Program-made: the position numbers and the translations under genes
Assembly (NCBI GenBank): GCA_022071955.1
Contig: JAJVIM010000001.1
Coordinates: forward strand, 1 to 64,000
Reading direction: 5' to 3'
Source: Anaerolineae bacterium
GTDB lineage: Bacteria; Chloroflexota; Anaerolineae; 4572-78; J111
Length of the DNA: 64,000 nt
Notes under the pieces: generated by a model
Seen by the model: the letters and a program-made list of their open reading frames with translations, nothing else
Told to the model about the DNA's origin: nothing
Database searches by the model: none
Shown here: positions 51,176 through 58,841 of the stretch, one piece after another
How the letters are laid out: each line of letters begins with the position of its first letter
How positions within the stretch are numbered: position 1 is the stretch's first letter

Positions 51176-53176
51176 CTACACCGCATTGGCTTCCAGCGTG
51201 TATTGCTGGATACGGATAATCACAAACTCGGCGGGTTTAACCGGGGCGATGCCCACCTGCACAATCAACCGGCCGTTGTCAATGTCGTCCTGCGTCATCG
51301 TGACGCCCAGCTCGCACAGCACAAAGAACGCCTCCTCCGGTTTGGCGCCTTGCAGCGCGCCATCGCGCCAGACCCGGGTGAGAAAATTGGTGATCGACTG
51401 GCGCACCCGCGCCCACAGGGTGTAATCGTTTGGTTCAAATACCACCCATTGTAGCCCTTCATCGAGCGATTCTTCAACAAAGATGAACAGCCGCCGCACC
51501 GGCACGTAGCGCCACGATGAATCGCTGGTGAGGCAGCGCGCGCCCCACACCCGAATGCCGCGCCCGTCGCTGCGCAAATCTCGGATAACATTTATATTTT
51601 GCGGGTTGAGAATATCCTGCTCGCCTTTGTTGATGGTCACATCCAGCCCCAAAATGCTTTGCACCACCACGTTGGCCGGCGCTTTGTGGACGCCGCGCTC
51701 AATATCGGTTTTGGCGTACAGGCCGGCCATGTGGCCGCTCGGCGGGAGGGTGATTTCGCCGCCGGTCAGCGGGTCAAAGGCGATGAGCCGCGGAAAATAG
51801 AGCGCCGCGTATTTGGTATCGTAGCGGTTGCGCTGGTTAATAATATCTGGCAGCGGGCTGTTGGCCGCGTAAACCGGATCGAGGATGGCAAAGCGGTCGA
51901 GCAGGGTTTCGCACTGGGTGATCAGCTCGTTTTGTACGGCCTGGTTGGTGATGCCCGGCGCGGCGATCATGCTGATCTCGTCAATATCCACCAGCGCGCG
52001 AATCCCGGTGCGGTTGTTGGGGCCGTTATCCTGGCCAATATAATCGGTGGCAGTGGGCGGGTTGCCGTCTGCGCCGCCGGCCAGCACCACGTTCAGCCCG
52101 TCGTTGCCGGAGGGCTGGGTGAAGGGGTCGGTGGTCACGTTGTCGGCCACATCCTGCACCGAAATCAGGGTGGAGCCGGTGTTGATGATGTTGGCGTAGT
52201 AGCGGCTGGTGGTGTTATCGAGCGTGAGGCCGGCAAACTGCTCAACGATGGTTTGGTAGCTGGCCACAATTCTAAATTCGCAGGTGCGGGCCATTGTGGT
52301 GCCGCCGCTGTCGTGGTCCAGACCGGTGGCCGCGGCAAACGCCGGGGTTACATCGATGCTGTTGCCGTTGATGGCCGTTACTTTGGCGTACCGCTTGCTT
52401 TGGCCGCGGTCAAATTCAATGATCGCGCCGACATAAAAACCGTTGGTGCTGCTGAGTTGCACCGTATTAAACGGGGCGACCGCATCGGAGATGGCCACTA
52501 CTTCGGCGCTGCTGCGCGACTCCGGGAAAATCTGCACGCTGAGGCTGTTGCCCCACGCGCCCGGCTCCGAGGCCCGAATCACAACCGGGGTTGCGCCGGC
52601 CAGGTTGAGATCAACGCTGGTGAAGCGGCTGTCGTAATTGTTGGCCAGATTGCCGCTGAGCGTAACCGCGCGGGTGGCCGGATTGTAGGCCGTCACGTTG
52701 AGGTTTTCGGTGGTGGTGATGCCATTCACTATTTGAGTAAAAGTCAGCGTGACGCCGTTGGCAACGCCGCGCAGCGAGGCTAGCGTGACACTGTTGGTGC
52801 CGCTGACGCCGTTTTGTGACAGGCGGGTTACCACCCCGCCCAGCGGGGGTAACGCCGCGGCGTCGCTGGAGGTGGCCAGCGTGGTGGAGTTATCGGCGTT
52901 GACCACGCGCCGCACATAACAGCGTTTGCCGCCGTTGGCAAAAAAGCCAAACACCGCGTGAGCCAGAAAATGATCGTTACCGCCGGCATCGGGCAGGTAG
53001 CCGCCAAACCTGCGCCGGAAATCGGGGAAGCTGGTGATCAACAGCGGCAGGCCGGTGGTGGGGCCGCGCACCGCCCGGCCCACAAAACCGGCGGTGCTGG
53101 TGCTGACCCCTTCGATGGGTTTGGGGCCGGCATCGATCTCTTCAACATAAACTCCGGGGGACAAATATTCTGGCAT
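51176..53176 (-). CDS. Contractile sheath protein 1
   Basis: A 666-residue sheath subunit: EYLSPGVYVEEIDAGPKPIEGVSTSTAGFVG at the start, DHFLAHAVFGFFANGGKRCYVRRV, and the C-terminal sheath domain (SGHMAGLYAKTDIERGVHKAPAN, GIRVWGARCL, YVPVRRLFIFVEESLDEGLQWVVFEPN). A beta-sandwich insertion is present in the middle (TLTFTQIVNGITTTENLNVTAYN). AGAGGAGG precedes ATG 53176. It is probably the major sheath protein. Confidence 0.95.
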   Translation of the reverse strand: MPEYLSPGVYVEEIDAGPKPIEGVSTSTAGFVGRAVRGPTTGLPLLITSFPDFRRRFGGYLPDAGGNDHFLAHAVFGFFANGGKRCYVRRVVNADNSTTLATSSDAAALPPLGGVVTRLSQNGVSGTNSVTLASLRGVANGVTLTFTQIVNGITTTENLNVTAYNPATRAVTLSGNLANNYDSRFTSVDLNLAGATPVVIRASEPGAWGNSLSVQIFPESRSSAEVVAISDAVAPFNTVQLSSTNGFYVGAIIEFDRGQSKRYAKVTAINGNSIDVTPAFAAATGLDHDSGGTTMARTCEFRIVASYQTIVEQFAGLTLDNTTSRYYANIINTGSTLISVQDVADNVTTDPFTQPSGNDGLNVVLAGGADGNPPTATDYIGQDNGPNNRTGIRALVDIDEISMIAAPGITNQAVQNELITQCETLLDRFAILDPVYAANSPLPDIINQRNRYDTKYAALYFPRLIAFDPLTGGEITLPPSGHMAGLYAKTDIERGVHKAPANVVVQSILGLDVTINKGEQDILNPQNINVIRDLRSDGRGIRVWGARCLTSDSSWRYVPVRRLFIFVEESLDEGLQWVVFEPNDYTLWARVRQSITNFLTRVWRDGALQGAKPEEAFFVLCELGVTMTQDDIDNGRLIVQVGIAPVKPAEFVIIRIQQYTLEANAV

Positions 53177-53199
53177 TGCAGCAACCTCCTCTGAAAATA

Positions 53200-53367
53200 G
53201 GACTCAGGAGTCAGGATTCAGAAGTCAGGGGTTGGGTGAGTAGGGGGCAGGGGGGTAGTTCGCTGACTCGTCATTGGTCATTGGTCATTGGTCACTCGTC
53301 ATTCGTCACTCGTCATTCGTCATTCGTGTTGCGTGATCCGTCCTTCATCCTTCATCCTTCATCCTTA
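53200..53367. repeat. Heptamer tandem-repeat tract 6
   Basis: CAGGAGT/CAGGATT (53202-53225), TCATTGG (53271-53296), TCATTCG/TCACTCG (53297-53330) and CCTTCAT (53342-53365) blocks, all with a 7-bp period. It is the longest tract and precedes sheath 1 in the transcript. Confidence 0.85.
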
Positions 53368-53368
53368 C

Positions 53369-54427
53369 TTAAATCGGTGTCAGCGGTAAATCGACAATAT
53401 TAACCGGCTGGCGCGGGTTGACGAGCCAGCCCTGCACGGCCTGATGTGTGGGCGTGGCCGGCGGCGGCGGATTGAGCGCTCGCAGCGTAATGGATCGCCG
53501 CCGGCCGATGCCGTCCAGCCGGTAATAGCCCTGGCTGTCGGCCAGCGCGCCCACCGCGTGATACTCAACCCGGGCCGGGCTGGCGTCATCAATTTGCACT
53601 GCGCCAGCGGCCAGGCTGCCCCCCAGCGGCAACAGACCCAGTCCGGCCGGTATCGCTTCGGCCAGCGGCTGCGAATTGCCATCCGGTGTAAACGTGACGC
53701 GCTGCGCCGGTTCGCCGGCGGTAACTGTTCGTGTAGCCGGAGTGCGCAAATTGACCACACCCGGCTCCGGCCCCACGCTGTCGATGACCACAAACAGAAA
53801 CGCGGCGGGCGCGCCCAGCCGCAGAATGAAGCCCGGGGCCAACCCGGCAGTGTTATCCAGTTGCAGGGTTAGCGCGGCCCGTGGCGCAGTTTGGGCAACG
53901 GCGCGGCCCGCGCCGCTGGGGCTTAAACTGCCGCTGCGCACGGGCGTGCCGGCGGCGTGCTCAAACTGGCTCACCGAGCGCAGGGTGAGTGCGTTGGGCA
54001 GGTCGATAGTGACGGCGGCGTTTGCCACCGGCGCGCCGGTGGCGGCCAGCGTGACCCGGCCCTGCACTCGCAGCGGGACGTAATTTAAAGAGAAATTCTG
54101 CTCGGCCAGCGGGAAAGTGCTGCCCATTGGCACGGCGATGGTCACCGTTTGGCCCACGGTGTTGGCGGCGCTGGCGGACACATCAAACGCGTAAGCTGTG
54201 GAATCGAGCTGGGGGAAAAGCTGGTTCACGTGGCCGGCCAGCGCAAAAAAACCGCCGGCCATCGTTTTGACAAAAATATCGGGCCGGTCAACGTTAATTT
54301 GAAAGCCGGGCAGCGGTTCGTTCCACTCCGCCGACAGCACCTGGCCCGACAGCAATACCTGAAAGGTATCGGTCAGGTCATCAACTACGGTGTAAGTTGC
54401 TTGCCCCACAATTATTTGATAGCTCAT
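53369..54427 (-). CDS. eCIS accessory protein with carboxypeptidase-regulatory-like beta domain (352 aa)
   Basis: The N-terminus (MSYQIIVGQATYTVVDDLT) is unassigned. The middle (LRVQGRVTLAATGAPVANAAVTIDLPN) resembles the carboxypeptidase-regulatory/CNA-B-like beta-sandwich. The C-terminal part ends YYRLDGIGRRRSITLRALNPP. It sits between the Pvc16-like cap gene and sheath 1. It may extend the cap or decorate the distal end; this rests on position only. Confidence 0.6.
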   Translation of the reverse strand: MSYQIIVGQATYTVVDDLTDTFQVLLSGQVLSAEWNEPLPGFQINVDRPDIFVKTMAGGFFALAGHVNQLFPQLDSTAYAFDVSASAANTVGQTVTIAVPMGSTFPLAEQNFSLNYVPLRVQGRVTLAATGAPVANAAVTIDLPNALTLRSVSQFEHAAGTPVRSGSLSPSGAGRAVAQTAPRAALTLQLDNTAGLAPGFILRLGAPAAFLFVVIDSVGPEPGVVNLRTPATRTVTAGEPAQRVTFTPDGNSQPLAEAIPAGLGLLPLGGSLAAGAVQIDDASPARVEYHAVGALADSQGYYRLDGIGRRRSITLRALNPPPPATPTHQAVQGWLVNPRQPVNIVDLPLTPI

Positions 54428-54433
54428 CGCAAA

Positions 54434-55006
54434 TCAGGGTTTGGCCACTAAAATCTGGCTGGTAGTTGACCGGCGGATCATCACCGGCGGCGACAGCATT
54501 GGCTCGCGGGTCGAGTCGATTCGGACGGATTCAACCAGGTAGGTTACCGAGGTGCGGTACGGCTCTTGCAGCGAGGACCAAATTCGGGTCAGTTCCTCCA
54601 GCGTCAGCGTTTCAAAATAAACGCGAAACTCGTCGTCGGCGCCGGCCAGCGAGCCGGCCAGATCGGCGCCGCGCAGCAGCGGCCGGTCGTTAAAAATCTG
54701 CATCACCCGGCCCAACAGCAGTTGTTCATCGCGGACATCGTTCATAAAAAATGAAATGAGGTAATGCAGGTTGATGGGGATGGGCTGCCGGATCACCTGA
54801 TTGGGGGCGGGCCGGGGCACGGGATGGTTTTGGATGTGCTCGTTGCGGGTAACGCGGTACAGCCACACCGAAATGCCGGTGGTGCCATCGGCGACCACCT
54901 CCCGCGGAGATTCTTCGGTTACATTGACTCCCGCCATTGTGATCTGGTTTTGGATCAAACTGCGCAGAGATTCGCTTATGGCCCGAATGGCCGAAAAATC
55001 GCTCAT
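54434..55006 (-). CDS. Pvc16/DUF4255 cap (sheath terminator) protein
   Basis: A 190-residue protein of the DUF4255 / Pvc16 N-terminal family: AIRAISESLRSLIQNQI, GISVWLYRVTRNEHIQNHP, PIPINLHYLISFFMNDVRDEQLLLGRVMQIFNDRPLL. It terminates tube and sheath polymerisation in eCIS particles. Its ATG overlaps the stop of the 81-aa gene (ATGA). Confidence 0.93.
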   Translation of the reverse strand: MSDFSAIRAISESLRSLIQNQITMAGVNVTEESPREVVADGTTGISVWLYRVTRNEHIQNHPVPRPAPNQVIRQPIPINLHYLISFFMNDVRDEQLLLGRVMQIFNDRPLLRGADLAGSLAGADDEFRVYFETLTLEELTRIWSSLQEPYRTSVTYLVESVRIDSTREPMLSPPVMIRRSTTSQILVAKP

Positions 55007-55248
55007 TCAGTCAACTCTGGTATGGTTCTTAAATTCCACGGCGCAATTTTGCGGGCAAAATACTGCTGCAACTCGTCTAACGTTTTAAAGTATTGCTCAT
55101 CCTGATTGATGACATCCTTAACATGGCCGCGCCACACCAACGGCTGTCCCGCTGCCGGAAACTCTTCTACCCAGATTTTGACGACGCAGACAAATGTCTC
55201 GTCAACCGGCGCGTCCGTCTCCAAATTGTCGGCGATGTCGTCGTTCAT
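55003..55248 (-). CDS. Small acidic first protein of the eCIS operon (81 aa)
   Basis: Sequence MNDDIADNLETDAPVDETFVC, then VKIWVEEFPAAGQPLVWRGHVKDV and a helical FKTLDELQQYFARKI. It resembles small soluble proteins often found as first genes of eCIS loci, but I do not recall a named family. It overlaps the cap gene by 4 bases. No Shine-Dalgarno precedes the ATG. A TATGAT hexamer ends 8 bases upstream, suggesting leaderless translation. Confidence 0.65.
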   Translation of the reverse strand: MNDDIADNLETDAPVDETFVCVVKIWVEEFPAAGQPLVWRGHVKDVINQDEQYFKTLDELQQYFARKIAPWNLRTIPELTE

Positions 55249-55262
55249 TTGAGGCTATCATA
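55249..55262 (-). promoter_or_regulatory. Candidate -10 element of the eCIS operon (leaderless start)
   Basis: On the - strand TATGAT (55262-55257) is followed by AGCCTCAA and then the ATG of the 81-aa gene. No clear -35 hexamer is visible, so an activator may be needed. The T-rich terminator of the neighbouring gene lies about 70 bases further upstream. Confidence 0.35.
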
Positions 55263-55327
55263 CTCGCCGTCCGTGTCTCCGGGCGTTCCTCCGGCGTATC
55301 CCGAACCATTCCACTTTGCCGGTTTAC

Positions 55328-55360
55328 AAAAAAAAACGGCGTCAAATTTGACGCCGTTTT
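55328..55360 (-). terminator. Strong rho-independent terminator
   Basis: A perfect 28-bp palindrome (55333-55360) is flanked on the - strand by a run of nine U. It terminates the acetyltransferase gene and isolates the eCIS promoter from upstream transcription. Confidence 0.92.
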
Positions 55361-55403
55361 CCGGTGGGTTTTCTGCCGGGACAGTGAATCTCTGCCAAAT
55401 ATT

Positions 55404-55937
55404 TCAACGGGTAATATCAACTGCAAACAAGCGCACGTCGTGCCCATCGCCGGGATAACTGACCATTCGTTCAAAGCGCAGCCCGAGCTTTTCCAACAGC
55501 CGGGCCGAGCTATGATTGTCTGCGGCGGTGATGGCTACAATGCGTTTCAGGCCCAATGTCTCCGTCCCGTAACCCATTACCGCCGATGCTGCTTCGTAAG
55601 CGTACCCTTGCCGCCAATATTGGGGCAAAAAAGCAAAGCCGATATCCACATCATCCAGAAAATCCCGTTTGACCAGCCCGCATATTCCAATCGGGTCGCC
55701 GCTTTCTTTCAGCTCTACCACGTACAAACCGAAACCCAGACGTGCATAACTCGCAACCGGGCCTGTCAGAATGTAGTTCCGTGCGTCGTCAAGAGTTCTG
55801 ACACCCCTGTCTCCGATGAAACGCAGCCACGACGGCTCGTTCAATAGCCCCCGCATAAATGCCGCATCGTCGGCAGACATCCAACGCAGGTTTAGCCGTT
55901 CTGTTTCAAGTACTTTCAAAGTTGTATTCTGCTCCAA
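55404..55937 (-). CDS. GNAT-family N-acetyltransferase (RimJ/RimL-like)
   Basis: A 177-residue acetyltransferase: LETERLNLRWMSADDAAFMRGLL at the N-terminus, GDPIGICGLVKRDFLDDVDIGFAFLPQYWRQGYAYEAA as the acetyl-CoA binding strand and pyrophosphate loop, and ITAADNHSSARLLEKLGLRFE in the C-terminal part. It has the pattern of Rim-type protein or small-molecule acetylases; substrate unknown. The only upstream start is TTG at 55937 with no clear ribosome-binding site, so the N-terminus is uncertain. It is followed by a strong terminator. Confidence 0.87.
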   Translation of the reverse strand: MEQNTTLKVLETERLNLRWMSADDAAFMRGLLNEPSWLRFIGDRGVRTLDDARNYILTGPVASYARLGFGLYVVELKESGDPIGICGLVKRDFLDDVDIGFAFLPQYWRQGYAYEAASAVMGYGTETLGLKRIVAITAADNHSSARLLEKLGLRFERMVSYPGDGHDVRLFAVDITR

Positions 55938-56050
55938 GAAATTGTTTTACGTGAAGGCGCCCTGAAAAAGGGAACAGGACCACGGGTAAGTGTATTCCCG
56001 CTCCCACCAAAGTGCAAGGGCCTTCATATTCAATTATGCCCAATGAATGA

Positions 56051-56185
56051 TTAATGAAAAAAGCGCAGCCACTCGGTCTGCGCCGGGGCGCTTTTGGGCA
56101 AGGCTACGGTCAGCACGCTGTTCTTGAAGCTGGCATCCACATTGGTGATAAAATCGCGCAAGCAGCTAGCCGATGGAAAGTTCAC
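56051..56185 (-). pseudogene. Remnant of an Hsp20 (alpha-crystallin) gene, C-terminal fragment
   Basis: On the - strand this 45-codon stretch reads ...NVDASFKNSVLTVALPKSAPAQTEWLRFFH and stops at TAA. The NSVLTVALPK part matches the conserved end of the alpha-crystallin domain (GVL-I/V-LPK). An in-frame TAA lies upstream and the rest of the domain is missing. The remainder of the 55938-56296 gap shows no ORF that I can support, apart from the cyclase leader. Confidence 0.6.
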
Positions 56186-56296
56186 CCGCCGTCCGTTTTA
56201 TGTTAAAATGGGCCGACTTTCCGGGTTATTGTGGGGCGCGCTGAACTAACAGCGATGTCTGATGGCCGCAGTTTGATAAACAGCAAGGGAAAAACT

Positions 56297-56992
56297 ATGA
56301 CCGAAATCATCGATTTGAGCCAGGAAATCTACTCGGGGATGCCTGTTTTCGCCGGGTTGCCACAAGTAGAGATCACCATGCATGTTTCACATGAACAGTG
56401 GGATGGCATTACCGATAGCGAGGTGGTTTCACCCGCCGTGAACCGGCTGGATATGGGCGAGCATACAGGCACACACGTTGATGCCATAAATCATATGGCG
56501 CGCCAATACCGGGGACAATCCATCGATACAATGCCGCTGTCGATGTTTTACACCGAGGGCATTTGTTTAGACCTGTCTTACAAAGGTTTGCGGGATCTGA
56601 TTGAACCAATTGATTTGGACCGCGCCCTGGTTGCGGCGAGTCTTGAAATAAAGCCGGGGGATACCGTGCTCCTGTATACGGACCATTATCGGCGGGCATT
56701 TGGCACAGAAAACTGGCCCCACGGGCCGGGGATTAGCGCTGCCGCGGCGCGATGGCTGGGGCAGCAGGGGATTGCCGCCTTTGGCGTGGAAACGATGTCG
56801 CCGGGGGTGAGGCACATATCTAACAAGGAAGTTCATCATATTTGCGGCGAGTTGGGTTTTACGCATTACGAGAATATGATCAACTTGCAGCGGCTCATCG
56901 GCCGGGGGCGTTTTCGATTTATCGGCCTGCCGCTCAAGATTCGCGGCGGAACCGGTTCACCGGTACGGGCAATTGCTGTGTTTGAAGGGTAA
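56297..56992 (+). CDS. Cyclase-family (kynurenine formamidase-like) metal-dependent hydrolase
   Basis: A 231-residue protein of the cyclase/KynB-like family (PF04199 type): IIDLSQEIYSGMPVFAGLP at the start, the metal-binding HTGTHVDAINHM, and a GDTVLLYTDHYRRAFGTENW segment. The usual HxGTHxDxPxH motif appears here with INH in place of PxH. FGVETMSPGVRH near the C-terminus is family-typical. ATG 56297 follows AAGGGA. Substrates of such proteins are diverse (N-formylkynurenine, cyclic amides); no kyn genes are nearby. Confidence 0.88.
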   Translation: MTEIIDLSQEIYSGMPVFAGLPQVEITMHVSHEQWDGITDSEVVSPAVNRLDMGEHTGTHVDAINHMARQYRGQSIDTMPLSMFYTEGICLDLSYKGLRDLIEPIDLDRALVAASLEIKPGDTVLLYTDHYRRAFGTENWPHGPGISAAAARWLGQQGIAAFGVETMSPGVRHISNKEVHHICGELGFTHYENMINLQRLIGRGRFRFIGLPLKIRGGTGSPVRAIAVFEG

Positions 56993-57314
56993 AATACCCA
57001 CGCCCAGCCCAACAATAAGTCGTGTGCGGCGGATGGCTCAAATAAGGATGTTGTTGAGCTTGAGTCACAGTAGAGTTGGTCTTGTCGGTGAATCAGGTGT
57101 AAAATCGGTATAGTTTTGCCGGTGGAGTAATATGCGGGGCAGCGCCGTGCCGTTTGGCGCATTGGTTATCGGGCCGCTATTGAAAGGAGACGTTAGGCGG
57201 CTTTAAATGAAATGAAATTTCACTTGCGTCAGTAAATTGCCGATAAGTTTTACTCATCCTAATTACACAGCATTCACACAATTTAATCTTCAAAAAGTCC
57301 AGAGGTCACCTATT
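56993..57314. other. Gene-poor stretch between cyclase and membrane protein
   Basis: No supported ORF. AAAGGAGACG at 57184 has no good start codon behind it. Base composition falls from GC-rich to AT-rich near 57200, where the low-GC gene region starts. No clear promoter hexamers were found. Confidence 0.5.
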
Positions 57315-58364
57315 ATGCACTCATTTTATAACGATTTCAAACTGTTGAACAGAACCAGGCTTGGTCATCTCATTATTCTATTGATTTTTGCTTCCGTATC
57401 GGCGGTCGTAGCTTATAACTATTATTATCTCATAGAAAGAAATACTGTCGCCCTACGGTTAGAACTCCATCAGGGCATCATTGAATCAACCGCGATTTCA
57501 CCGTATCGCTATCGAATACTGGTGCCTTTCCTTGTGCAATTCGTTATTAATATCTTGTCCGCCTTAATTTCAAAAGAGGCTTCCTTTATTGTCTCATTTA
57601 TTTGTTATGATTGGATTGCCATCTTTTTTATTATCATTCTCTTATATCGCTACTTAAGAATATGGTTTACCACAGAACAATCACTCATAGGCGTGTTATT
57701 TGTAACAACAACCATACCCATTGCCCTCAGAGATCACTATTATCAACCGTGGTCATTACTCGAAGCTGCTTTTATGATTTACGGGCTTATAGCAATCTAT
57801 AATCGAAAGTACTGGACTTTTGGCGTGCTAGTTTGTCTCGCATCGCTCAACAGAGAGACAGCCATATTTTTGCCTCTGTTATTCTTTTTAACCGGAATAG
57901 ATTCTGTAAATCTTGGAAAAAACTTATTCAAAGATCGTAAACATATTCTATTGTCAGGTGTATATTTTTTGCTAAGCGTGTTTATCCTGTTGGGCCTGCG
58001 AGTTTTTCTGGGGGGCGCGGCACATGCAGAGGACATAAGAACATTATTTTTGCGAAATATCTCAATCAGCAGTCTGGTTTATACCCTCAGAAATGGCGGA
58101 TTGTTCCTGGGGGCCTTCTGGCTGTTTGCGCTTTTAGGGTTGCCGAAAGCGCCCGAATTTGTAAAGCGAAGCACACGAATTATTCCAATCTACCTGATAT
58201 TTATCGCCATATGGGGCGTCTGGTTTGAGGTCAGACTCCTTATGCCGCTCTATCCAATTCTGATCCCTCTCGGGTTAACCTTTATGTTTCCTGCCGCGGT
58301 AATGGGTGAAAAGTATAAAGGTCAGAAAACGGCGGATTTAAGAAGCTCTTTGGAAAACGGATAG
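57315..58364 (+). CDS. Low-GC polytopic membrane protein (349 aa, unknown; possibly GT-C-like)
   Basis: Start ATG 57315 is preceded by AGAGGT. About nine hydrophobic segments alternate with short loops, e.g. LIILLIFASVSAVVAYNYYYLI, FIVSFICYDWIAIFFIIILLY, LLSGVYFLLSVFILLGLRVFL. Conserved-looking loop motifs are SPYRYRILVPF and SLNRETAIFLP, which are reminiscent of bacterial GT-C-like sugar transferases, but there is no definite family. Codon use and base composition are clearly AT-richer than both flanks, suggesting transfer. It stands alone upstream of tRNA-Lys. Confidence 0.75.
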   Translation: MHSFYNDFKLLNRTRLGHLIILLIFASVSAVVAYNYYYLIERNTVALRLELHQGIIESTAISPYRYRILVPFLVQFVINILSALISKEASFIVSFICYDWIAIFFIIILLYRYLRIWFTTEQSLIGVLFVTTTIPIALRDHYYQPWSLLEAAFMIYGLIAIYNRKYWTFGVLVCLASLNRETAIFLPLLFFLTGIDSVNLGKNLFKDRKHILLSGVYFLLSVFILLGLRVFLGGAAHAEDIRTLFLRNISISSLVYTLRNGGLFLGAFWLFALLGLPKAPEFVKRSTRIIPIYLIFIAIWGVWFEVRLLMPLYPILIPLGLTFMFPAAVMGEKYKGQKTADLRSSLENG

Positions 58365-58513
58365 GCGGCATCATTTTGGGATTGGATTCGGATGTTATGT
58401 CGTCCAGAGTTTTGTCGTTTTACGCACGGTTGATAGTCGGTTGGGACGAAACCTGTCTCCTCTCGGTTCGATCTGGTTAAGATGCGTGGTTCCAAAAATA
58501 CCAAATTGCGATA

Positions 58514-58542
58514 TTGACAAGATCAACAGAGTGTGATACTAT
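58514..58542 (+). promoter_or_regulatory. Promoter of tRNA-Lys
   Basis: TTGACA (58514-58519) and TACTAT (58537-58542) are separated by 17 bases, and the mature tRNA starts 12 bases after the -10 hexamer. Confidence 0.75.
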
Positions 58543-58553
58543 CCCCTGCGTGC

Positions 58554-58626
58554 GAGCCGTTAGCTCAGTCGGTAGAGCAATTGCCTTTTAAGCAATGGGT
58601 CGTGGGTTCGAGTCCCACACGGCTCA
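58554..58626 (+). tRNA. tRNA-Lys (anticodon TTT)
   Basis: A 73-base cloverleaf: acceptor GAGCCGT pairs with ACGGCTC, discriminator A. The D arm contains AGCTCAGTCGGTAGAGC, the anticodon stem ATTGC/GCAAT encloses loop CTTTTAA (anticodon TTT), and the T arm is GTGGG-TTCGAGT-CCCAC. CCA is not encoded. A T-rich terminator follows at 58667. Confidence 0.97.
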
Positions 58627-58666
58627 CTGGAAGCCGCAACAAAATGTTTCGTGGCCAAAATATGAA

Positions 58667-58689
58667 CCCGCCAATTCGGCGGGTTTTTT
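58667..58689 (+). terminator. Rho-independent terminator after tRNA-Lys
   Basis: CCCGCC (58667-58672) pairs with GGCGGG (58678-58683), loop AATTC, followed by six T. Confidence 0.88.
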
Positions 58690-58772
58690 GTTGGGTAACA
58701 GATAGGCCGCCCGGGGTTATTTTTGGGCATGCCAGCAGAATTACGCTCCAAACCGGGTTTTGGCCACAAAAA

Positions 58773-58806
58773 CAGACGGCGGGTGCTGCACCCGCCGTCT
58801 GTTTTT
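58773..58806 (-). terminator. Terminator of the NEW3-ABC-HtrA unit (bidirectional form)
   Basis: Perfect 13-bp arms (58773-58785 and 58789-58801) around CTG, with an A5 run before and a T5 run after, so it can work in both directions. On the - strand it lies 36 bases past the HtrA stop. Confidence 0.92.
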
Positions 58807-58841
58807 ATTCAATTAGCACCCGCTCCGATAGCCAGGTTTAT

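Noticed and set aside
32773..53367. CRISPR arrays at the repeat tracts
   Set aside because: Units are 7 bp with no spacers and no cas genes nearby.
19176..55248. The locus as a prophage
   Set aside because: No capsid, portal, terminase, integrase or lysis genes; Pvc16-like cap, LysM adaptor and AAA+ ATPase are the eCIS hallmark set.
56993..57205. Integron attC site (GCCCAAC at 57007 and GTTAGGC at about 57192)
   Set aside because: The two core-like boxes are about 190 bases apart, the inner L boxes do not pair, and no integrase or other cassette is present.
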